64,000 nt of DNA from Ceratotherium simum simum (Eukaryota; Chordata; Mammalia; Perissodactyla; Rhinocerotidae). Below the pieces are notes generated by a model. It did no database searches and had not been told where the DNA came from. It saw nothing but the letters and a program-made list of their open reading frames with translations. This document shows positions 55,801-64,000 of the stretch, one piece after another; position 1 is the stretch's first letter, and every line of letters starts with the position of its first letter. A program made the translations under genes and the position numbers. The stretch spans positions 9,874,490 through 9,938,489 of the forward strand of contig NW_004454216.1 in assembly GCF_000283155.1 (NCBI RefSeq). Reading direction: 5' to 3'.

Positions 55801-57614
55801 AGGAGAAAAAGCAATGTATTTTTTTAAAAACTGGACTAAAATTTTTACTAAACCTAGTAAGATATTATCAATCTAGTAGTGAAATAACTGAAATTACAAC
55901 CTAATTTTAAGTAATTATTTTATTAAATTTTGCATTTCATTTTATATAATTTTATTTTTTTAGGAAAGAGTATTTATTCATCTGATTTACATAATTTTAG
56001 ATTATCATATGACTTTGTTAATTTAGAAATGTGGAAAATATTGTTTAACAATGTATCTCAAATTTTGTCATGAACATATAGATAATAAATAATACGTGAT
56101 AGCTTTCTATTTTGACTCCCGTTCTGCATTACAGCAGCTGAATTTCTTCACTTTGGAAGTGAATCTTTTAACCTAGGGAACTTGTTTATCGGCTCGAGGG
56201 AATGGCTGTGGGGTTGGGATTTCCAAGCCTAGGTATCTAGAGGTACTTCCTAAGGACCAGGTACTATGTTAAGTGTTGGAGCATACAGAAACGTCCAGAA
56301 AATGGTTCCTTCTGTAGAGAGGGGTTTTATCTAATGAAGAAGGCAGCCATGAACATAATTATTCCCACAGTTAAGTCAGGTGGTAGGTATTCAAGTTGGG
56401 GGACATGGGAACAAACAGGCAAATAAGGTTAATTCTGACTGGGAGAAGCTGTGGAGTGTCTGGCATCTGACTAAAATAAAAGTTTAATCCTATTCCCATG
56501 TTGTCCACCAGTGTGTCTTGCACATAGCAGGTGCACAATTGTGCGGCTAAATTAAAATCACTACGGGCGCTTGAACCATCTTCCATGGGGGTGATGGAGA
56601 AGGCCTCTTGTATTGTTTGAGATAGATGTCTGCCTGGTGGCCTTAGTTTCACTAAGGAGACTGACTGAATCTGAAAGCAGCAAATTAAGTTTAAACATCC
56701 AGCAAAGTAATTTCCTTTGAAGCTTAAATTTTTTAAAGATGTTTTTACCTAATATTTTCCACCAATAGAATAGGTAGATCTTGAAATGACATTATTTGGG
56801 ATGACTTGGGAAAACTATGTGCCTCAAAATATATTCTTTTTCTTACTTAAAATTCTACAACTGAAGGTTAATTTCTTTGTTAAACTCGCAACTCCTTTTG
56901 AATGCAAATGTCCCCGGGAAGGGTCATATATCATTCTGCTTTGACATCTGAATGTGAGTCGACAGGCTCCTTTTCAGACCATTGATGTTTTGTTAGGACA
57001 AAGTCAGTGAGATGTGTCCACGGAAGTTGCACTTGCTCATGGGAGGTGGGGCTCCTGGGCCAGCGTGAGGCATTAAGAGGCAGACTCCGATGAGAGGAGC
57101 TGGGCTTTGGAAGAGGAAAGAGGAGGCGTGTTTGCCAAACCTCATTCGGACTTGTCCTAACTGTAAGGTTGTGCCTCATGTTATGAGTGTTTGATAAACC
57201 TAGTCACTGCAGTTTACAAACCTGAATCCTTCCAATTAGTGTAATTAAAATTTAATTTAATTTAATTGAAATTAAAATTACTGAAATTGAAATCAATTGG
57301 ATATTCTGCAGGATGTGAGGCACGTCAGGATCCCTTGTGCGGGTTAGACTCTGAGGCTGCATCAGAGAGGAGGGATGCTGGTTAATGACCGAAATGCTGG
57401 GTCAAGCATCCGTGGTCACAGTGGGGGGCCCCAGGAGTCCAGACCACATGTATACAATAAGGTGATGCCGCAAAGGAACAAAAGTATAAACTACCTAAAA
57501 TAGCCCACTCTTTCTATTTTTACCCGTTCTTGTTATTAATGATAACTCATATTATATTGGATCTTGAGACTAAATAATACGATTTATATCAATAGTTGGC
57601 ATTTATTAAACACC
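55801..57614. other. Mostly unassigned; small L2 antisense tail
   Basis: 56245-56350 ('ctaaggaccaggtactatgt', 'taagtgttggagcatacaga') resembles an antisense L2 end. 57240-57300 is a low-complexity aattt/aattaaa tract. The remainder is unrecognised. Confidence 0.4.
57240..57300. repeat. Low-complexity (AATTT)n-like tract
   Basis: Composed of aattaaaatttaatttaa-type words that are largely self-complementary. Confidence 0.7.
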
Positions 57615-57778
57615 TCCCTGTGTGAGGCCTGACAATACCTGTCATGCAGTATTCTGTTCAGTCCTCACCACTGAGGCTCAAATCAAGTGACCTAGATTCA
57701 CACACACAGTTAACATAAAGCAGAAGCAGGATTTCAAAGCAGAACAGTCGCAACCTGATTCAGAGCTCTTAACCACTC
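57615..57778 (-). mobile_element. MIR SINE, antisense
   Basis: 'ttaaacacctccctgtgtga', 'ttctgttcagtcctcaccac', 'gctcaaatcaagtgacctag', 'gagctcttaaccactcag' follow antisense MIR order. Confidence 0.66.
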
Positions 57779-58744
57779 AGCAATATCACCCTGGGAAAAG
57801 GGTGGAAAGGAAAACAACTGGGGCCCCGATTGTGCCTCAACCTCACTCTGCCTTTGTGTGGATCACTGACTCTCTGCAGCCACCTGAATCCAGGAGGCTA
57901 CATTATGTGAGCTCAACAACTCTTCAGGCTCAGACATCCCATGCTTCTCTCTTTACCTGGGGTCTGCTGGTGGTGGTAATGGGTGGGCATTATCCCAGAG
58001 GGAACTTTATCCCTTACTTCATGTAAGCACAGCGGGCAAATGAGAATGGGCCATTTGCTCTCTTGCCCATGCAGAGCTAAATGTTCGTGACCGGTGGGCC
58101 TCCCAGAGCCTGCTTTCTCTGGCGAGCCCCTTGGCTGAGAATCACAGGGCATGCCATTGCCGTATATGGACAGCACACTGGGCTGCACCGGAGTACCGGG
58201 ATTACCACTGACTGTAATGTTGGTGTCTTGATCCTCAGCAACTCTGCTTTGAAGCTGAAGGGCAGGGCGCAAGCATACTTATGTGTCTTAATTTGGTAAT
58301 AATAGCATGCTTTTCTGATGACAAGGCATGCTGTGAATATCCAAGTTTATACTATGCATACTGTTGATACCTGATATGATATTAAGTTAAACCATGGCTA
58401 GTCCATTTGTCTAAATTTTGTCACTTAAACTCCAAACACTTGTTATGAATAGACTCGAGATGTGGTGGAAAAATAATTAGGAATTGGACCTTTTACTCTT
58501 CTGGCTGAAGAGTCATACTTTTGCTGTCTTTTTAGAGATTTTCAGATGATTTTGCTTACCTTTACATACTCTTAGTTGTTAGGGTATGAATATTAATTTA
58601 AGGTTGCTTTGTTTTGAAGTTATTATAGTCATAGCAAATATCACCTCTTGGATTTCTAGACCCCTAGAATATTAGTGCTCAAATAAATCTTAGGGATCAT
58701 TTAGTCTAAATCTTTTATCAGGACATTTCTCTCTACTCCTACGA
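57779..58744. other. Unassigned; first half relatively G+C-rich
   Basis: 57780-58290 is richer in G+C than most of the window, with frames of 119 codons (-, 57913-58272) and 74 and 72 codons (+). No domain, splice pattern or repeat family is recognised. It may be a conserved non-coding element or an unrecognised repeat. Confidence 0.4.
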
Positions 58745-58980
58745 AAAAAAAAGGTGTATGGATTTTAGCATCAGACCTGCATTCAAATTCTTACCTTGCT
58801 ACTTAGTAGCTGTGCAACTGTGGACAAGTCATTGGACCTCTCTTAGCCCAAGTGTCTTCAACTGTAAAAAAAGGGGTCAGTTACACCTATCTTTACAGAT
58901 CGGTGCAAAGAAGAAATATCAAATGTAGGAAAGTGCTCAGCTTCAGAGCCTGGAACAGAGTATTAGCTTAATAATTGTGT
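58745..58980 (+). mobile_element. MIR SINE, nearly full length
   Basis: Landmarks in order: 'ggattttagcatcagacctg', 'cttagtagctgtgcaactgt', ggacaagtcattggacctct, cttcaactgtaaaaaaaggg, 'ggtgcaaagaagaaatatca', 'ggaaagtgctcagcttcaga'. Confidence 0.75.
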
Positions 58981-59085
58981 TTTCTTCCTTCTATTTTAAC
59001 TCTATAATAGCATGATTTGTTTCAATTTTAATTTAATCCTAAATTAAAATAGTTATATCATAAGACATTTAAATAAAGTGTAAGA

Positions 59086-59418
59086 CCGGGCCGCCCTGTG
59101 GCTTAGTGGTTAAGGGAGCGTGCTCCGCTACTGGCGGCTGGGGTTCGGATCCTGGGCACGCACAGACTCACCGCTTCTCCGGCCATGCTGAGGCCGCGTC
59201 CCACATATACAGCAACTAGAAGGATGTGCAGCTATGACATACAACTATCTACTGGGGCTTTGGGGGAAAAAAAAAGGAGGAGGATTGGCAATAGATGTTA
59301 GCTTAGAGCCAGTCTTCGTCAGCAAAAAGAGGAGGATTAGCATGGATGTTAGCTCAGGGCTGATCTTCCTCACACACACAAAAAATAAATTAATAAAATA
59401 AAACTGTTAAAAAAAATA
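59086..59418 (+). mobile_element. ERE SINE, long variant with extra internal module
   Basis: Head gggccgccctgtggcttagt, gttcggatcctgggcacgca, ggccatgctgaggccgcgtc. Next is the module agcaactagaaggatgtgca to 'ctactggggctttggggg' (59210-59266), then two ordinary tail blocks and an A-rich end. TSD gtgtaaga / gtttaaga (7 of 8) is at 59078-59085 and 59419-59426. The same module occurs at 13.7 and 63.65 kb. Confidence 0.92.
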
Positions 59419-59426
59419 GTTTAAGA

Positions 59427-59990
59427 TATACCAGCTATTTAATAGCGCTTTCTTCTTTCCTTTATTCTAAGGACGTAGGTGGTAGCCGTGAGATTAGATA
59501 TAGGAATCTAGACGGAAAAGGAAACTGGTGGGAGAATAAAAGAGGATCCACTTATTTTAAATTTCCAGAGAGTAGATATAGGGGTAGTAAACTGAGGGAG
59601 AGATAATGAGTTCCAGAAAAATAACTGGGGTGGAAATGGGAATGAATTTATATAGAGACCTGAAGTATAATTTAAATAATACTATGAAGTGTAAATGTGT
59701 AAGATAGACTCCACGACAATAAAAAGTAAAACCCTTTAATATGAATAATGTAAGCCTACTCAAAATTTTTCATAGTCTAAAAACCATGTAGGAGGCAAAG
59801 GATGAAAGCCTGAACTAAACTAAAAATAGATTCATCAACCACATTGTCTGGAATTAGGTGAAGAAGGTAAGTGGCAAATTTTTTCCCTTCTTGTGTCTTT
59901 TTCTGGAATAAACTCATAAATTGTCAGATTTAGAAACATGGCTTAAAAGTTTTAAAACATTAATGTTTCTACTTTAGGAAATATTAATCG
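59427..59990. other. Unassigned sequence
   Basis: No recognised repeat or gene. Confidence 0.42.
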
Positions 59991-60027
59991 ATTCATTCAT
60001 TCATTCATTCATTCATCATTCATTCAT
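59991..60027. repeat. (ATTC)n microsatellite at an L2 tail
   Basis: About nine attc units with one interruption, derived from the gaatgaatga repeat at the L2 3' end. Confidence 0.85.
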
Positions 60028-60490
60028 ACATGCATGCATTATTTTATTCAACAAATATTTATTGAACATCTATTGGACACTCATTTGCTGGAAGATAGTA
60101 GTGAATAAAAACTGACAATAATCCTGGTCCTCATAGGGTTAAGAACCTAGTAGGAAGAAAAAGGCAATAATTATACACATACACACATACATACATAAAA
60201 TTATGGTGATAAATGATAAGTGCCACACAGAAAGAGAAACTTGAAGTAGGGGAGTAGAGAAAGGGAGCAACAGCGAAGGAGAGGGCTGCAGTTGTCAGCA
60301 GCTGGGTCAGGGGAGTCTCAAGGTTGAGTGTGCCTTGCATTCTTGAGGGAAAGCAAGGATGTCAGTGTGGATAGAGCAGAGCTGTAGTGAGGGATTAAAT
60401 AGTCACAAGAGATGGGGTCAAAGAGGCAATGGGAACTATGTCACACAGGCCTGGTAGGTCATTACAGGGATTTTGGCTTTTACTCACAAT
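59991..60490 (-). mobile_element. L2 LINE 3' end, antisense
   Basis: An (attc)n tail (59991-60027) followed by caacaaatatttattgaaca, 'gtagtgaataaaaactgaca', 'taagtgccacacagaaagag', cttgcattcttgagggaaag, 'gtcagtgtggatagagcaga', ggtaggtcattacagggatt, ttggcttttactc. Clear antisense L2. Confidence 0.7.
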
Positions 60491-60529
60491 ATAGCAATTA
60501 ATTTATAATATTTTTAAGAATGGCCACAA

Positions 60530-61300
60530 AGAAAATTAATCCAACTAGTTGTCCCAGAAAACCATCAGACCTTAGTAACCTTTATCTTTCCCTCCTTGTC
60601 TGCTTGCCCGATCCGACCAGCTACCAAAGGCTGAATTTCCCTTCTCTATACTCCCTGACACCATCTGAGTCCAGGTCCTCATCATCTGTCATCTGGACTC
60701 CTGCATTAACCTCTTAACTCCTTTCTCTGCCTCTGTTTCTCTATAATCTCTGATCCATCCTTCTCACTGCCAACACTATCTTTCAAAAAGGCTAATCTGT
60801 TTGTGTTGTGCTGCTGAAATATCCTTTGAAGTTTATACTTTTTCTAATGTCTGGCTCGTTACCAGACTCTACAATCTAGCTCGGATGCACATATCTAGTC
60901 TCAACTCTGTCACCCCTCAGCGTGCGCTCCATGCTCACCAAATATGTTCTGAGCCTTCACACCTGGGGCTTGTACGTGCACATTCCTCTACCTAGAATGT
61001 TTTCATGTTTTGAGTCTGTTATACTCTTACTCAACCTTGAGACCCAACAACAACTCACCTTCTTGAGGAGCAGTGCCTAGATTTTCCAGGTAGAACCAAT
61101 GCATCTTCCTTATGGGTACTCATAAAACTGCTCCTTCCTTTGTCACAGCATGTCTTACTCCTTAATTAGTAGTGACATACATTTCTCTCTGCCAGATTCT
61201 AAGCTCCTGAAGCATAAAGACTATATATTATTGCCCTCTGTATTCACAGTACCTAAGGCCATGCCTAGTACTTAGGGAATACTTAATAATTTTTTAAAAA
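60530..61300 (+). mobile_element. L2-like LINE, sense
   Basis: 'tcatcatctgtcatctggac', 'tcctgcattaacctcttaac', 'ttctcactgccaacactatc', 'accttcttgaggagcagtgc', 'gtcacagcatgtcttactcc', 'agattctaagctcctgaagc' follow L2 order to the 3' end. It faces the antisense L2 at 59991-60490. Confidence 0.55.
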
Positions 61301-62749
61301 TAAATAGATAAATATATTACTTCATGAATGGGTATATGTGGGTAGTTGGATATAACTAAATTAAAAATAATTAATATGAGAGGGTTATCAGATGGCTTTA
61401 TTATTAAAGCTTTGGAAGAATTAATTTCTTTGGATCAAATATTCTGGTGTCAGGGTTTTTTCTTTGATAAGTTGACAGGGTTGAACTGGATGGTCTTTAA
61501 GACTCCTTGCAGCTCTAAAACACCATTCATTTATTCGTTCATTCATTCAGGCACATTTAAGTGCCTACTATGTGCACAGCATATGACTTCACCAAACTAC
61601 AAATCATTCTTTTTTTGTATTTTATATTTTGACTCAGATAAATACTCTGATGAGGCTATAAATAAATGTGTGGTATTTCTTTCCAGTCTGCCATAAGCTT
61701 ATAAGATTAGAAGATGTTCAGGTGCAACCTAAATACACAGCATTAAGGGAATTCAAGGCAGAAAATGGATACTAGTAATTTAAAATAGCATTTGATGCTG
61801 ACTGACATGTTAATACCACTAAAATATGGAAAAACCCATGTCATCCTTTCTACATAAGATAAAAGGATTTGAAAGAATATCTTGTTACTATACATTCTGG
61901 AACATATCCATCAACTTGCTACAATAACATTTCAGCATTCTAAAACAAATTTTCTACCTTTAACATGAAAAAATGCATTGATATCTGTACTGCTTGAACT
62001 TGAAATTTTATGGAATGAAAGCAAGGAATGAAATTTATAATAGATCTGACTAATCTAAACATAATCTCCTGAAATCTGTTAATGTTTCCCAAAAAGTAGA
62101 ATTTCTTTTTTAAACAAAGAATCCTGGCCTTGAGGATTACTACTGGCTTAAGAGAAAGGGGAACAAATTGGAACCTTATTTTTTAGGAGTGAATGGAATT
62201 TGAGATTATTTTCAGACTAAGAAATACTGGTTATAGATTATTCTTTCTTTTCTCCTTTAACTCCCATATTTATGCTCTTCTCTTCAAATTTCTCAGAGAT
62301 ATGCTATCATAGAATGCCTATCAAGAGATTATTTGGATCCAAATTAGGTATTTCATAAATCTGCCTTTATATTACTAGGTGTCACCCTGATGTTAACCAG
62401 GGAAATGACCCTTGGATTGTTGGTTATGGAGAATTTGTCACCGTGTGCTGCTCTATGAGTAAAACCATGTGGAATTTTCTATGGTAGAAACCATCTAAAG
62501 AAAATGAGACAAACTCTTGTATGTACCAGAATCTTTCTGGATTTTATGCTGTCAACTCTTGCCTCCAGGCCTCATCTTCTTGTATTCTAAAATAGTCCAA
62601 AAATGTTTCATCACCAAGGACCCTTATAAGTCATGTCAACCCTCATCCAATATTAAACATATATGTATTTTCAATCAAACTGCATTTAGTGAACAATAAT
62701 TTAGTTTCTCCTTCTTTTAGACTATGCTGTTATAGGGTCTTTCCCTGTT
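61301..62749. other. Mostly unassigned; small ancient repeat tail
   Basis: 61470-61530 (gggttgaactggatggtctt, taagactccttgcagctcta) and 61530-61600 (attcgttcattcattcaggc, 'gtgcctactatgtgcacagc') look like ends of ancient SINE/L2 repeats. The rest is unrecognised. Confidence 0.38.
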
Positions 62750-62897
62750 TTTCTGAGCCTGTCTCAACGCCATTTTTCCTCACCCGCTAGCTGTCAGCTC
62801 CAGTGTCCTTTTCCTTCCTTGAGCTTGTGGAACTTGTTCCTGACTCAAAATCTTTGCTCTTGCTATAGCTTGTGACTGGAATATTCTTCATCTAGAT

Positions 62898-63468
62898 TAG
62901 TGATTCTTTTTTTTTTTTTTGGTGAGGAAGATTTGCCCTGGGCTAACATTGTTTGCCAATCTTTCACTTTTTTGCCGTCTTTTTCTTTTTCTTTTTTTTT
63001 TTTTCTAAGGGAGATTGGCCCTGAGCTAACATTGTTTGCCAATCTTTCACTTTTTTGCCGAGGAAGATTAGCCCTTAGCTAACATCTGTGCCCAACTTCC
63101 TCTATTTTTTTTTTTTTTTTGTATATGGGATGCTGCCACAGCATGGCTTGATGAGTGGTACATAGGTCAGCGCCTGGGATCTGAACTTGCGAACCCTGGG
63201 CTGCCGAAGCGGAGGGTGCAAACTTAACCACCACACCACTGGGCCTGCCCCAAGGTTAGTGGTTCTTAACTGGGGGTGATTTTGCCCCCCGGCAGACATT
63301 TGGCAATGTCCCCATACAGTTTTCATCATCATAATTGGGGATGGGGGTGCTACTGACGACTAGTGGGTAGTGACCAGGGATCCTGCTGAACATCCTGCAA
63401 TGCACACGACAGCCTTCTTCTCTCTTATTAGACATCAAATGTCAATATTTCCAAGGTTGAGAAGCCTG
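62898..63468 (+). mobile_element. MER20 hAT MITE, split near its left end by an ERE
   Basis: From 63260: agtggttcttaactgggggt, gacatttggcaatgtcccca, gggggtgctactgacgacta, 'gctgaacatcctgcaatgca' and the right end 'aaggttgagaagcctg'. The left end (62898-62908) is separated from the rest by the ERE, whose TSD duplicates these first bases. Confidence 0.82.
62909..63252 (-). mobile_element. ERE SINE with internal 43-bp duplication, inside MER20
   Basis: In + orientation: tail blocks, cttagctaacatctgtgccc, gatgctgccacagcatggct, and ends cactgggcctgcccc. A 43-bp tail segment (62935-62977) is repeated with one mismatch at 63018-63060. TSD agattagtgattctt / aggttagtggttctt (13 of 15) is at 62894-62908 and 63253-63267. 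Confidence 0.92.
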
Positions 63469-63499
63469 TCTTTAGACTTCCTCATAGCTGATTCTTTCT

Positions 63500-63820
63500 T
63501 TTTTTTTTTTTTTAATTAATTAATTATTTTTTTTTGTGAGGGAGGTCAGCCCTGAGCTAACATCCATACCAATCCTCCTCTTTTTGCTGAGGAAGACTGG
63601 CTCTGAGCTAACATCTATTGCCAATCCTCCTCCTTTTTCTCCCCAAAGCCCCAGTAGATAGTTGTATGTCATAGTGGCACATCCTTCTAGTTGCTGTGTG
63701 TGGCACGTGGCCTCAGCATAGCCGGAGAAGCGGTGCGTCAGTGCATGCCCGGCATCCGAACCCAGGCTGCCAGTAGTGGAGCGCACGCACTTAACCGCTA
63801 AGGCACTGGGCCGGCCCCAC
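63500..63820 (-). mobile_element. ERE SINE, long variant with extra module
   Basis: In + orientation: poly(T) and (aatt)n, two tail blocks, then the complement of the extra module (63641-63695: ccccaaagccccagtagata, tccttctagttgct), then gcatgcccggcatccgaacc and cactgggccggcccc. A perfect 14-bp TSD, agctgattctttct, is at 63486-63499 and 63821-63834. Confidence 0.94.
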
Positions 63821-64000
63821 AGCTGATTCTTTCTAATCATTTAGGTCTGGGTTGTAGTTCATACATACATCACCTTCCAGAAGAGGCCTTCTCTAACCAT
63901 CCGTTATAAATAGTTCTGCCCTTCCTATTATCTGATCACTCTTTAGTTTATTAACTTGCTCTTATAGCATTTCTTTTTTTTTCTGAGATAAAATTTAATA

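Larger units (their letters stand above)
62750..64000 (+). mobile_element. L2-like LINE hosting MER20 and EREs, continues off the window
   Basis: L2-like words precede the insertions (ttccttccttgagcttgtgg, 'tgactggaatattcttcatc') and follow them (catagctgattctttct, 'aatcatttaggtctgggttg', agaagaggccttctctaacc, 'tcttatagcatttc'). The host reads continuously once the MER20 and the ERE at 63500 are removed. Confidence 0.55.

Noticed and set aside
63102..63332. 76-codon - strand ORF
   Set aside because: It translates ERE head plus MER20 sequence across an insertion boundary.
1..64000. CRISPR array, prophage, operon or other prokaryotic system
   Set aside because: The regular repeats are dispersed SINEs in both orientations with no short direct-repeat/spacer periodicity. 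All other evidence is mammalian.

Overview
This window is vertebrate nuclear DNA, almost certainly from an equid or close perissodactyl relative. The diagnostic evidence is about fourteen copies of the tRNA-Ser-derived Equine Repetitive Element (ERE) SINE, recognisable by a gggccggccc-type head and a gatgttagctcagggc / cttcctcagcaaaaag body. Ten of them are bounded by target-site duplications (TSDs) that I could read directly. A young L1 with an ORF2 C-terminus of the type seen in equids supports this.

No protein-coding gene, functional RNA gene or CpG-island promoter can be supported. All open frames are short, and the longest lie in transposon remnants or span two unrelated repeats. The stretch reads as A+T-rich intergenic or deep intronic sequence built by successive retrotransposon insertions. 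There is no bacterial, phage or CRISPR content.

Layout. 0-2.1 kb: an ERE tail, an old L1M/HAL1 piece, and an L2 split by a 5'-inverted (twin-primed) L1 with a 13-bp TSD. 2.1-10.4 kb: mostly unassigned sequence with a MaLR-type solo LTR (5-bp TSD), a hAT MITE (8-bp TSD) and MIRs. 10.4-18.7 kb: at least four old L1 fragments, all on the + strand, carrying three EREs and an LTR. 20.4-27.1 kb: the same kind of material on the - strand, including a long L1 holding two EREs and an ERVL-type LTR. 28.8-30.6 kb: an L2 interrupted by a tRNA-Glu-derived SINE. 30.7-31.7 kb: a three-level nest (Tigger-like element, ERV LTR, ERE). 32-40 kb: unassigned sequence with EREs, MIRs and LTRs. 40.9-41.5 kb: a young L1 3' end containing a 199-base assembly gap. 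42-58 kb: sparse old repeats and a possible hAT transposase remnant. 59-64 kb: EREs, opposed L2 copies, and an L2 interrupted by a MER20 that itself holds an ERE.

The elements do not act together as a system. Their value is stratigraphic: nesting gives a relative order of L2/MIR, then old L1 and DNA transposons, then LTRs, then young L1 and ERE. Family names are from memory of consensus sequences and were not checked against a library. Only boundaries backed by a TSD should be read as base-accurate.
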